Assembly (NCBI RefSeq): GCF_029784155.1
Contig: NC_073692.1
Location: forward strand, 72,475,544 to 72,539,543
Source: Uranotaenia lowii
Taxonomy: Eukaryota; Arthropoda; Insecta; Diptera; Culicidae
Direction: 5' to 3'
Length of the DNA: 64,000 nucleotides
Each line of letters opens with the position of its first letter. Within the stretch, counting starts at the first letter, position 1. A model generated the notes under the pieces. The model worked only from the letters and a program-made list of their open reading frames with translations, did no database searches and was not told where the DNA came from. This document shows, piece by piece, positions 43,107 to 53,100 of this stretch. The translations under genes and the position numbers were made by a program.

Positions 43107-45947
43107 TTATGCTTTTAGATCCGCGGCGGAGAAAACCCCTAGAGGTTTTCCGTTCATGTCGGCGAGTTCGTACGAACTTGTACCCTTTTTTCTGAGGACA
43201 ATACAAGGAACGAATTGAGGACCTATTTTTGCATTGTACCTCTGGCTAGCGGAAGACAGCTGGAAATTCCTTTTAAATATCCGTTGGCCTGGTTGGAATG
43301 AGGGTGAGTAACGTTTGTGGCGTAGGTCGTATGTCTTTTTTGTATATTCGTGGGTTTTCTTAAGCTGATCTTGTACAAATTCGTTTATTTTTTTGCTTAT
43401 GCCTCTGAATTTGTTCATGCGTTGTTCTTCAGAAAGATCTTCGGTACATTCTAATCGGTGATCGGAACCTTTAGATACAATTTCGTGGCCAAAAATAACG
43501 CAGTGCGGACTAAACTTTGTGGACGAATGAATTGTATTGTTTAGCATGTATTCGATTTCTGAAATTCTAGTGTCCCACAAAGTTTGGTCTGTTTTTACGT
43601 ACGATCTAATCATCGAGTTGATCGTACGGTTCAGACGTTCAGCTGGGTTAGCTTGGCTACGATGGCGTGAGTTAGTCCAATGCTGTATTTCGTACTTTTC
43701 GACAAAATTACAAAATTCCTTAGACAAAAACGTGCTTGCGTTGTCGGATATGATTATTTGGGGGGCTGAGAAACGCCTGACCCACTGCTCTTCCAACACT
43801 TTACACAGATTAACACTCGAAATCTTCCGAACGGGGACAAGCAAGGAATATTTTGAAAAAATGTCCATAATTACTAACAAATGACTATTGCCTTGCTTGC
43901 TCCGCGGTAGAGATTGGATGTAATCCATGCAAATGAGTTGAAAGGGCCGGCTGGCGATTCTCTGCTTCCCCATTTCTGGCACGCTTGAAACTGTTGAGTG
44001 CTTGTTTTGTTTGCACGGGACGCATTTTGCTATGTGCTTGCGTATGTCGCTGCACATGCGTGGCCAATAAAAGCGACGTTTTATTTTTTCTACGCATTTG
44101 TCATACCCAACATGTAAGCTTTCCTCGTGCTCATCCTCCATGACTTGGGTTCGCAAAGAAGAAGGGACACACTGTTTCCATTCATAGCGATAGTCCATAG
44201 TGTCTGTTTTCGCTGAAACAAATTTATACAGTTTATTGTTTTGAATTTTAAAGTCAATGTATAGTTCTGGGTCTTTTTTGACCCCCGATAAAAGCTTTTT
44301 GTACCATTCATCTTTCTGTTCCAAATCTAGTGCTTCAATTGACCGGGAAAGGGCATCAGCGACCACATTTTCCTTCCCTTTTCGGTGGCGTATTTCCATT
44401 TGGAATTGCTGAAGCGTGATACTCCACCGGCTTAAACGGGAGGACGACCTCCACTTCGCACGCATTATGAAAGTCAGGGCAGACGAATCGGTAACCAAAA
44501 TGAATTTGGTTCCCTCAATGTAGCCCCTGAATTTTTCAATGCAGCGAAGTGCAGCTAGTCCTTCCTTTTCAGCCGCGTGGTAGTTCAGCTCAGCGCCTTT
44601 TAGTTTCTCGGAGTGGTACGCTATTACCTTTTCCTCGCCATTCTGAATTTGAGTGAGGACACCTGCGATAGCCGAATCACTCGCGTCGGTTTGGACTGTG
44701 AATTGAAGCGCGAAATTTGGATTAGCCATCACAGGCGCTGATATGAGTCGGTCTTTTATGATTTTGAAAGAAGCGTCTGCTGCCGTGGTCCACTGCACCC
44801 TCTTTGGCTTGTTCTTCAACAAGTCAGTGAGAGGTGCTGTAATCTCGCTGAAATTTTCGATAAACCTACGGTAGTAGTTGGTCATACCGAGGAATCGTCT
44901 GAGTTGTCTTACCGATTTCGGAACCTGATATCCAACGATCGCTTTTATGCGATCGGGATTAGGCCGCAAACCATCTTGGGATAAGATATATCCAAGATAC
45001 GGCAATTGCTGACAGCAGAACTTCGATTTTTTCAAATTTATGCAGAGGTTTGCCTTTTTTAAGCGCTCAGCAAGATCTTCAAGTCGTACTATGTGTTCAT
45101 CAAACGTTTGAGATGCTACCACAATGTCGTCCAGATACACGAATATTGACGGCTCGAGAGCACCATGGTCCAGAATTCTATCCATACACTTGCTCAAAGT
45201 GGCTGGCGAATTACATAACCCCATTACACAACGTGTCCACTGGAAGAGTCCTCTTCCTGGGACCGAAAATGCCGTGTATTTTCGGGACTCGGTGTGTAAC
45301 GGAATTTGAAAGAAGGCCTGCGACAAGTCTATGGTAGAAAGGTACTTCACTGGGCCCAGGTGGCTCAGTATTCGGTTCTGGTGCGGCAATGGGTAAGCAT
45401 CTCCTTTTGTGCGCTCATTGAGCTTCCGGGCGTCGAGACATATTCTAACTTCCGATGCGTCCTTCTTAGCTACTGCTATAATCGGAAGTGACCATTCAGA
45501 GTTTGAAGGTTCCACTATTCCATCTTTCAGTAACTTATCCAAGGCATCATTTATTTTATCCCTAATTTGTGGACTCCATGGATAAGGATTTTGCCTCAAT
45601 GGTGCAGCATCTTTATATTCATTTTTAAATTCAATTTTATGTTCTAATACATTTGTTTTTCCAAATTTTCCTTCCTCCGCGTGAAAAAACATACTTTTGA
45701 CTTTTTCTAATTTTTGTTTTTGGATTTCTGTTAATTCTTCTTGGATTTCCATAATTTCGTGGGTTTCATTATCAGCAAAACTCAATGGCAGATCCTGGAT
45801 TGTTGGTGTTATCCCAAATTTCTGCCAAAAGTCATACCCCAAAATGCACTTGCGTTTGAGGGTTGGGGCGAAAATTAAATTTAAAATTTTTGTTGTATCG
45901 TTAAAGGTTACTGGAACATCCGCACATCCTAAAATTTCAAGTTTTTC
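43107..45947 (-). CDS. pol: Gypsy Pol: end of protease, RT, RNase H, integrase
   Basis: The uninterrupted frame actually begins at 46058, but its first 37 codons come from the inserted element and lack an ATG. From 45947 the order is: the end of the protease fold (VPVTFND, then ILGYDFW); RT with SEWSLPIIAVAKKD, FQWTRCVMGLCNSPA and catalytic VYLDD (about residue 306); RNase H (TVQTDASDSAIAGVL, HAAEKEGLA, VTDSSAL, VADALSRS); integrase zinc domain HVGYDKC..CVPC; core MDYI, SDNAS and NPAERLNR; and a C-terminal GPQF module like GPY/F. No stop or frameshift is visible. Expression needs the upstream gag-protease frame, from which it is cut off by the insertion at 45948-47501. Confidence 0.92.
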   Translation of the reverse strand, partial: EKLEILGCADVPVTFNDTTKILNLIFAPTLKRKCILGYDFWQKFGITPTIQDLPLSFADNETHEIMEIQEELTEIQKQKLEKVKSMFFHAEEGKFGKTNVLEHKIEFKNEYKDAAPLRQNPYPWSPQIRDKINDALDKLLKDGIVEPSNSEWSLPIIAVAKKDASEVRICLDARKLNERTKGDAYPLPHQNRILSHLGPVKYLSTIDLSQAFFQIPLHTESRKYTAFSVPGRGLFQWTRCVMGLCNSPATLSKCMDRILDHGALEPSIFVYLDDIVVASQTFDEHIVRLEDLAERLKKANLCINLKKSKFCCQQLPYLGYILSQDGLRPNPDRIKAIVGYQVPKSVRQLRRFLGMTNYYRRFIENFSEITAPLTDLLKNKPKRVQWTTAADASFKIIKDRLISAPVMANPNFALQFTVQTDASDSAIAGVLTQIQNGEEKVIAYHSEKLKGAELNYHAAEKEGLAALRCIEKFRGYIEGTKFILVTDSSALTFIMRAKWRSSSRLSRWSITLQQFQMEIRHRKGKENVVADALSRSIEALDLEQKDEWYKKLLSGVKKDPELYIDFKIQNNKLYKFVSAKTDTMDYRYEWKQCVPSSLRTQVMEDEHEESLHVGYDKCVEKIKRRFYWPRMCSDIRKHIAKCVPCKQNKHSTVSSVPEMGKQRIASRPFQLICMDYIQSLPRSKQGNSHLLVIMDIFSKYSLLVPVRKISSVNLCKVLEEQWVRRFSAPQIIISDNASTFLSKEFCNFVEKYEIQHWTNSRHRSQANPAERLNRTINSMIRSYVKTDQTLWDTRISEIEYMLNNTIHSSTKFSPHCVIFGHEIVSKGSDHRLECTEDLSEEQRMNKFRGISKKINEFVQDQLKKTHEYTKKTYDLRHKRYSPSFQPGQRIFKRNFQLSSASQRYNAKIGPQFVPCIVLRKKGTSSYELADMNGKPLGVFSAADLKA

Positions 45948-47501
45948 CACTGATGAACTGATGTACAAGCTAAGCCTTGAAAAGTGTGTAAAGTCCCAAC
46001 GACTGTTTTGAATCAATTTATGTTTTTTGGTTGAGCCACCAGATGTCTCCAAGGACACCAGAGAGAACTGTCAAGAAGAAAATTAAATGTAAACAAAACA
46101 AAATAACAAATGTTTAGTCAATTATGAAAAGGTCGTATCTATTTAACGAGTTTCGAGCAAATTGATTTTGAAGATTTATTACACATTTATGATTTGCGTT
46201 ATCAAAGTTTTACGCTTAAAGCTGTTTTCCGAATTGCTTCAAACTAGCATGAAGCACTTAATATAAACAGATATGATGCGTGAAAATGCCCGCTCAGAGT
46301 AGCTTAGAATCTGCATTTCTTCGTTGGATTGTTAATTTTAAGCTCAACTTAATAAAATAACTGATTCGTCTGGCTTGTTCAAAGTTGTTAGTTAGTCCTT
46401 TTTAGTAAAAAGAATCAAGGTAAAATTTGTTTACGACGTTAGTTTATAAATTTTTGAGATCATATACAGTTGCGCGCTTCCAAGAATAAGGTACTTCGAA
46501 AGTTGGTTCGGCTTGTTTGAATGATAGCATTTGAAATTTAGAATACGTATCTGGAATTTAATAATTACAGCTTGTATATTTGTCATTTCGTCAGTCTCTC
46601 TAGTAACAACATTATAATGATGCTATTTTTCTAAGCTGAAATTGATTCGTAGTTCATCTAATTATGTAGAGCAATTCATGTATTCAAATTTATTTATTAA
46701 TGAGTTTAAATACCATTGCGCCCTTTCGAAAAATTCTTACTTTCAAAAGAGCTATCTAGAAACAGTGCCATCTATTGCGCCGTTCAAAAGTTACAAATCA
46801 AGCAATAGATGGCACTGTTTTTCGTCACTTTTTAACGGCTTCTTTAAAAGAGAGCACTGGAAATTTTACACACGTTTCTGAAGATTTTTTGTTCGAGCTT
46901 GTACATCAGTTATCAGTGTTTTAAGCTCAACTTAATAAAATAACTGATTCGTCTGGCTTGTTCAAAGTTGTTAGTTAGTCCTTTTTAGTAAAAAGAATCA
47001 AGGTAAAATTTGTTTACGACGTTAGTTTATAAATTTTTGAGATCATATACAGTTGCGCGCTTCCAAGAATAAGGTACTTCGAAAGTTGGTTCGGCTTGTT
47101 TGAATGATAGCATTTGAAATTTAGAATACGTATCTGGAATTTAATAATTACAGCTTGTATATTTGTCATTTCGTCAGTCTCTCTAGTAACAACATTATAA
47201 TGATGCTATTTTTCTAAGCTGAAATTGATTCGTAGTTCATCTAATTATGTAGAGCAATTCATGTATTCAAATTTATTTATTAATGAGTTTAAATACCATT
47301 GCGCCCTTTCGAAAAATTCTTACTTTCAAAAGAGCTATCTAGAAACAGTGCCATCTATTGCGCCGTTCAAAAGTTACAAATCAAGCAATAGATGGCACTG
47401 TTTTTCGTCACTTTTTAACGGCTTCTTTAAAAGAGAGCACTGGAAATTTTACACACGTTTCTGAAGATTTTTTGTTCGAGCTTGTACATCAGTTATCAGT
47501 G
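45948..47501. mobile_element. 1,554-bp TIR element inserted in the Gypsy protease
   Basis: The ends CACTGATGAACTGATGTACA (left) and, in reverse complement, CACTGATAACTGATGTACAA (right) are inverted repeats that continue, less well, to a shared GTGTGTAAA block. GTTTTTC occurs immediately outside both ends (45941-45947 and 47502-47508), a 7-bp target duplication. Counting bases, the insert plus one duplication is 1,561 bp (3n+1), exactly the offset between the protease and pol frames, so loss of this block would re-align them. No transposase was found. The interior holds a 583-bp direct duplication. The superfamily is unassigned, since a 7-bp duplication is unusual. Confidence 0.88.
46336..47501. 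repeat. Perfect tandem duplication, 2 x 583 bp
   Basis: 46336-46918 and 46919-47501 are identical by eye. The second copy ends exactly at the element's right terminus, so the right TIR is present twice. Each copy contains a 16-bp perfect stem, ACAGTGCCATCTATTG with CAATAGATGGCACTGT, around a 27-nt loop. Confidence 0.93.
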
Positions 47502-47847
47502 GTTTTTCTCCGGAAGCAGTTTTCAAATTTACAGGAGCCGTTTCTAGATTTAAATTTAGTAGTTGAATAATTTTTCTTGCCCCGATCCCTACAACCGTTC
47601 GTGCAGCTCCACTGTCCAAAAGACCAACCAGTTCAATCCCCATCAAATGGATTTTCGCGAAAGGTCTTGAATCATTGTTAAGGTTGATGAGCAACGTTGC
47701 AATCTCGTCATCCTTAGCATGATTGAATACCTTCGCATAACCCAATTGTTGGAGAATGTCTGTTGGGTCATTTGAAATGGGAACTTGAGGCCTTAAGGAG
47801 TTACGTTGGCTGCTCTGCCTCACTGAACAGCCTTTCCTGCGTTTTTT
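47502..47847 (-). CDS. Gypsy protease, N-terminal part, truncated by insertion
   Basis: The frame is entered by -1 shifting from gag at 47841-47847. It carries the retroviral-type aspartic protease motif LVGLLDSGAARTVVG with catalytic Asp. The native sequence ends at 47502, where the TIR element begins. The frame then reads about 17 foreign codons and stops at 47449. The missing C-terminal half lies at the start of the pol frame. Without it neither protease nor RT can be made from this copy. Confidence 0.85.
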
Positions 47848-49829
47848 GCATCACAATAAGGACACTCCGAAGTGGCGAACCCGGGAAAACCACAAACCCA
47901 GCAGAACACGTTCCGAGATTCTTCACATTCCTTAAAATCATGTCCCTGTTCATGGCAGTTGAAACAAAATCCCCTTTTTATGGGAATGTAGGCTTTAACA
48001 ATTCTTTGAATTGGGTCCGTTCCACTTGGACCAGGATTTTGGTTCCCACCATAAGAATTTCCAGAAGTGAATGGTTTACTCCTTTGAGGAAACCTTTCAT
48101 TTTTCCCCAATTCTTGTTTTTCTGGTTCAGTACGGTAATTTGTTCTTTGATTATTTTTTTTATTATAACTAATTGATTGATAATCAGAATTTGGCGTTTT
48201 CTTTTGAAAATTATTATTGGAATGTTTATTATATTCGTAATAATTATTGTTACCAGACTGATTGTTACCGTATTGCAATTCTCCGATTTCAGCATTAGAT
48301 CTCATCGAAAACTGGGTATCTTTTTTTGCATAAATGTGCCAATTAATAGCATCGAACCGCTTACCGAACTCTCTCATTTTAGGGATCGAATCTGTTCCGG
48401 CAGCTAACATCGCAGTTCTACAATCTTCCCTGGTATTGCGGAAAAGAGTATCAAATTTCCGACGGTCATCCCATGGCTCGGACATGCAACGGAAAATACG
48501 TACTATATCCAGGTAAAAATCCTGAAATTTTTCGCGTGGCCCTTGCCTTCTCGCGTTAACTAACCGCTCGTATTGATAGTCTATATCTATCGGCATAAAC
48601 TCATTTTTGATCTCCTTCACGAGGTTATCCCATGAACCTAATTCATTGGAGCCGTTTATCTCCATAAACCAAGCACGTGCCTTACGCGTAAAAAGATGAT
48701 GCGCAGACGCAAACAGTTCATCTTTTGAAAAGCCTTCAGACCTAGCATTAAATTCGATTTCTTTTAGGAACTCGTTAATTCTCCTACCGTTATCCATCCC
48801 ATCATACCGAACCGTCCATTTGTGGATGGGTAGACGATCGCGACGTGATATTATTTGGTTGTTATTTTCAACGATTTCATGAGTCGAAATAGGCCTAATT
48901 TCCTCGACCAAACTTGGCAAGGAAGCTCCTTTGATTTTCAACCATTCATCGAAATTTGATGGTTTTTTTATGCTGCCAGTTTCTGAACGTACAGAACTGC
49001 TCGACTTTTTCCCATTTGCATACCCTGCGGGCTTATTAGTATCGCGAGAGCTTTCCAATGCCGAGATGCGCTCGAGCAGTTGGCTTAGCGCCGATTTCAA
49101 CTTACGATTTTCGCCTACGAGTTTGAGAATAGCTTTATCTTTCTCGTCTAACAATCCCATTGTTTCTACTCGATCCTCATCAAAAGAGTTGTTTTCGAAT
49201 TCTCCGTGATCTTCACTCGCATTTGTTGCCGGATCAACGTATTCATCTCGCTCAAGCATAGCTTGTTCGTTTGGATTTGGTTCGCTGCTAAGATGATCAT
49301 TTAAACCCTCTCCATTCTCATTTGGTTCGTTATCAATGACAGGATGAATACTTTCATTGATCAGGCTCAATTCTGCTTGTCTGACTTCTTGGATGGGGGA
49401 AACGATTGAGAAGAACATGCTCAGAAGTTTAGTGCACTCAGCAGCAAAGATATCAATGCTGTTGACGTCATCTACATTCTTAGCGTGCAATTTCAAACGT
49501 TCCATTCTGAAAAATACATGCAACAGTCTGGACTTGTGACATTGGTCTGGAACTTTTTTCGCCTTTTTACCCTTTAATGCATTCCTAATCTCATCTAACT
49601 TAACCCCACATTCGATTATTTCATCTTCTGGCTTTTCCCATAAAATTTCGTATTCAACTGTTTCTTTTTCCTTTTCAGCTTTCAAAAGTTCGCGTAAAGT
49701 GCGTTCCTGGTTGCTGCGCCTCAAATCGGACACGTCTGTGTGGCGGATACGCAACTCATGATCAAGCTCGTGATCAGAGAGATGAGCTGGGTTTATGGAT
49801 AAATATTGTTGTTTTAGTTGCGATTCCAT
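47820..49829 (-). CDS. gag: Gypsy Gag, 669 aa
   Basis: ATG at 49829 (MESQLKQQYLSINPAHL), TGA at 47822-47820. The N-terminal third is charged and helical. A capsid-type retrotransposon gag domain follows (WTVRYDGMDNGRRINEFLKE through KARAWFMEI, WDNLVKEIKNEFMP, REKFQDFYLDIVRIF). Then comes an Asn/Gln/Tyr-rich linker and two zinc knuckles. The first is canonical, CFNCHEQGHDFKEC. In the second, CWVCGFPGFATSEC, the His is replaced by Phe. Gag binds RNA and assembles particles. It is intact and ends 16-20 nt after a slippery heptamer. Confidence 0.92.
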   Translation of the reverse strand: MESQLKQQYLSINPAHLSDHELDHELRIRHTDVSDLRRSNQERTLRELLKAEKEKETVEYEILWEKPEDEIIECGVKLDEIRNALKGKKAKKVPDQCHKSRLLHVFFRMERLKLHAKNVDDVNSIDIFAAECTKLLSMFFSIVSPIQEVRQAELSLINESIHPVIDNEPNENGEGLNDHLSSEPNPNEQAMLERDEYVDPATNASEDHGEFENNSFDEDRVETMGLLDEKDKAILKLVGENRKLKSALSQLLERISALESSRDTNKPAGYANGKKSSSSVRSETGSIKKPSNFDEWLKIKGASLPSLVEEIRPISTHEIVENNNQIISRRDRLPIHKWTVRYDGMDNGRRINEFLKEIEFNARSEGFSKDELFASAHHLFTRKARAWFMEINGSNELGSWDNLVKEIKNEFMPIDIDYQYERLVNARRQGPREKFQDFYLDIVRIFRCMSEPWDDRRKFDTLFRNTREDCRTAMLAAGTDSIPKMREFGKRFDAINWHIYAKKDTQFSMRSNAEIGELQYGNNQSGNNNYYEYNKHSNNNFQKKTPNSDYQSISYNKKNNQRTNYRTEPEKQELGKNERFPQRSKPFTSGNSYGGNQNPGPSGTDPIQRIVKAYIPIKRGFCFNCHEQGHDFKECEESRNVFCWVCGFPGFATSECPYCDAKNAGKAVQ
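47841..47847 (-). promoter_or_regulatory. -1 ribosomal frameshift heptamer A AAA AAC
   Basis: The minus strand reads GCA AAA AAC in the gag frame, so the heptamer A-AAA-AAC is in the correct phase for simultaneous slippage. The -1 frame is open from here into the protease. The gag stop TGA lies 18 nt downstream. A downstream stem or pseudoknot was not modelled. Confidence 0.8.
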
Positions 49830-50423
49830 TTTCGTGTTTAGAATTCAACAGTTGAATAATCAAAGGTATTTAACAAGAACAGCAAAAGAAAAGTTGAACA
49901 GAACCACAAAATAATTGAATGTAAAGTCAATCAGATGAACTTAAGGATTAAAATAGCACCAAGGGAAAAAATTTAACGAATATTATGAAATAATAATAAA
50001 TTAAAAATTAATTAATGTTCAAAAGTAAGAAGTTCTACAAAATAAGAACACGTTAAAATTGTAATTGTAAGATATCATTAAGATGAAATAAAGAGTTTTG
50101 TATTGTTTTGTTTTACTTTTGAATATCACAGATCATCACACCAAAAATTACCACAACATACAGATAAAAATTGCTCCAATTTGAAACAAATTATTTAACT
50201 CAATTTCTCTCCGACTAAATTTTTAAACAATCGTGTTTTCCTCGTTCATTTGAACTTCAGAACCCCTCTGTTAAATCTGAAATAATTTCAAAAGCGGTTG
50301 AAAGTTTTGTAATTCAACCAATTACTGCAAAAATTATTTAAAGGAAACCTGGATGTTTTCCCAGAGAATTCTGCAACGGATACCGGTGGAACCCCTACAA
50401 CTAGTAACGGTAAGGCAGTTTTA

Positions 50424-50434
50424 GTTGGGCGCCA
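50424..50434 (-). promoter_or_regulatory. Primer-binding site, TGGCGCCCAAC
   Basis: On the minus strand it lies three bases after the CTTACA end of the adjacent LTR segment. The sequence fits priming by a tRNA-Lys-type 3' end. Confidence 0.7.
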
Positions 50435-50437
50435 AAG

Positions 50438-50883
50438 TGTAAGACTAGCTGATAGCTAATCGGTAGATTTGCGGTGAACCCCTAATAATCCCTAGGGTCG
50501 GCAAGCTTACATACAACCAAGTTGCAGGGAAGTTCGGGAGAGCTAAGAAAAACTCCTCGGATAAATTCTAGGTACCGTATAATTTCACAGATTCGCAGTA
50601 ATTGGCTAACCCACCACTTTCTTAACCTAATTATCTGACCTGGTAAGTATTCCGTTCCTCCTTGTCGTCGAGCTCGGGTTTGAGGAGGTCCGCTTAGAAG
50701 CTGGCTGGCTCTTGCGGGTAGTGTTGTTGTACCCGGCCCCACCTTGGGTGCTGAACCGGGCACTGCTGGTCCGTCGTAGCTGAGCGAAACGGCGTGATTG
50801 CGGAGTACCTGACCCCACCTTGGGTGCTGAGACAGGTACCGGGAAAGTAACACCGACGGTGGTCGGTCGATATTGTCGGGCGG
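50438..50883 (-). repeat. Partial extra LTR copy, 446 bp
   Basis: Identical to the first 446 bases (plus-strand reading) of the full LTR that starts 451 bp to its right. The two are joined by AAAAG, which resembles the CAAAG that precedes this copy at the primer-site side. This is a 451-bp tandem duplication across the LTR-leader boundary. Both right copies share the C variant that differs from the left LTR. Confidence 0.9.
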
Positions 50884-50888
50884 AAAAG

Positions 50889-52085
50889 TGTAAGACTAGC
50901 TGATAGCTAATCGGTAGATTTGCGGTGAACCCCTAATAATCCCTAGGGTCGGCAAGCTTACATACAACCAAGTTGCAGGGAAGTTCGGGAGAGCTAAGAA
51001 AAACTCCTCGGATAAATTCTAGGTACCGTATAATTTCACAGATTCGCAGTAATTGGCTAACCCACCACTTTCTTAACCTAATTATCTGACCTGGTAAGTA
51101 TTCCGTTCCTCCTTGTCGTCGAGCTCGGGTTTGAGGAGGTCCGCTTAGAAGCTGGCTGGCTCTTGCGGGTAGTGTTGTTGTACCCGGCCCCACCTTGGGT
51201 GCTGAACCGGGCACTGCTGGTCCGTCGTAGCTGAGCGAAACGGCGTGATTGCGGAGTACCTGACCCCACCTTGGGTGCTGAGACAGGTACCGGGAAAGTA
51301 ACACCGACGGTGGTCGGTCGATATTGTCGGGCGGCGCGCTTGGACCTTCTACGGTGAGTAAAGCGCGTGGTGATGCCGTACCTGGCCCCACCTTGGGTGC
51401 TGAACCAGGTACCGGAATGACAACACCGACGGGTGTGGTGGTCGGCTGAAGTTCTAGAGCGCTGTGGCGCTCTCGGGGTTTGGTTGATTTAAAATCAAGC
51501 CGAAACAGCGGGGTCCTGATAATATTCAGGGTTATATTAGAGGGATATTTTTGGGCAGGGGCAAAATGGCGTGGGGTTACCTGGAGTTCCAATCGGAAAC
51601 GACTCAAGATTGGCCTTTCCTTTTATGAATCTTCTGCTGGTGGTGATTCCTGTTCCTTTAGGAATCTGATTACACAAATCACCACAATTAAAATTTTACG
51701 AAGAATTTTATGATCCTTCAGTTACTTTTAGGATCGGTTTTGTGCGTTCGCGAACTATTTCCAGAGTGAATGGTCATTTCCATTTTGACCGGCTCTGACC
51801 CCATTCGCGTTCATTGCCCCCGTCCCGCGCTCGTTTTCGCTTCGCCCTATCGCACGCTTCGCCTCTTCGCCTGAAGACTACGGCTCACATCTCTGCACTG
51901 CGCTCTGGTGGTGGGTTGTTGAACGACCATCTTTCGCCCGGTCGTTCGCTAGGTTAGCGTGGCTTGGTGGACTGCTTCACCAAGGAGAGCCCCTTAACCC
52001 CCACAAACAACACTGCAACATTTATTTAATTTACAATTACAACTAGATCACCGCGGCCTCCTTCGACTGACTAGCAACGCTTACA
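50889..52085 (-). repeat. 5' LTR of the Gypsy element, 1,197 bp
   Basis: Same length and ends as 40425-41621, with one substitution seen. In element orientation it is separated from the primer site by the 446-bp partial copy. Confidence 0.92.
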
Positions 52086-53100
52086 AGTTCAAACAGATAA
52101 TTTTAAAGCTGGTCATATGAATTTATGATTAGGTGCAATTTTTTTTCAATACTTTGGTGAATCGTGTTCCTGGTTAAAAAACTAACTGATTATTAACGAA
52201 ATTCAAGTCATTCATACCGTTTATCGCGATCATTTGGGCATCGAGTTCAATGTTGTTTTGTTGGATTGAAGGAGCGTTCACTTTAGAGCTTGAACATTAG
52301 GTGGTTTGAATAAAAAAATAGCAATTGCTTCGATAGCTTTTACTTAGCTCGAACTTTGGAATGGCAAAATTTGAAAGCATTTGCTCAACTACATATGAAA
52401 AAGCAGAGTAGAACATTTACTTTCAACCAGCTCCGAATAAAAAATATGCATGCCATTAGGAGTATTTGACTCACAAAACTGCTCGAAAATAGCAAAAGCA
52501 ATTACTAGAGCTTTATTCATATCAGCCATTGAGCCAGAAAACAGTGCTGAGGATTTTTTTGTCCAAGATTTCGGCGATGTTGCCACATATTTTATTTTAA
52601 GAGGGATCAGATGTCGCTTCTCTTATATGAAGGTTCACTATTGTATACCATGCTACGATACTTATTTTAATGTGATATTTTTATAATGGAAAATTGTACT
52701 TTTACAATGCACGAAGAAAAAGAATTTATTCAATCATTGACAGACAGACTACTATGCGCAGCAAAAATTAACACATAGTAAAATTACAATGCGCGTAGTA
52801 ATTTCAAAAACAAAACATTATTGACTCAAAAATATGGTTGCGTGTTGTTCATTTAAACCACGGATTTAGTAATTTTACTATGCTTTTCTTTTGAGTGTAT
52901 GAGGACTTCCCCACGAAAGGATTGAATGTTTACTTTCGTGATTGAAAAAAAAAACTAAAAATAAGGGTGTGTGCGTTCACTTAGATTTTACGTGAAATTA
53001 ATAAGTTATAGGGAAGTAAAATATAGTCTAAAGGACACAAGTAGATTCAATGGGAACAGCATAAGTTGAGTCTAAGTGAAAAATTCCGGCAAATTAATCT
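52086..53100. other. No supported gene; AT-rich repeat remnants
   Basis: A 65-codon minus-strand frame at 52389-52586 (MADMNKALVIAFAIF inside it) lacks a recognised motif. 52750-52895 repeats the CATAGTA/TACTATG motifs seen at 39405-39620 on the other side of the Gypsy element. No pol sequence follows the gag-like gene to the right. Confidence 0.4.

Larger units (their letters stand above)
40425..52085 (-). mobile_element. Young Ty3/Gypsy retrotransposon with 1.2-kb LTRs, nested insertion in protease
   Basis: Full LTRs of 1,197 bp at 40425-41621 and 50889-52085 (TGTAAGACTAGC...GCAACGCTTACA) differ at one position that I could see. In minus orientation the order is 5' LTR, a partial extra LTR, primer site, gag, -1 frameshift, protease-RT-RNase H-integrase, a small ORF, purine tract, 3' LTR. 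Long LTRs and a TGGCGCCCAAC primer site recall the Osvaldo/Ulysses group, an assignment by general features only. Flanks AGAT and AGTT do not form a perfect 4-bp duplication. There is no env-like ORF with signal or membrane segments. Confidence 0.9.

Noticed and set aside
46642..47464. Two identical 79-codon plus-strand frames
   Set aside because: They are products of the 583-bp tandem duplication inside a non-coding TIR element and have no recognised motif.
43107..49829. Functional endogenous retrovirus with env
   Set aside because: The only 3' ORF is 121 codons without signal peptide, cleavage site or membrane anchor, and the protease is split by an insertion.
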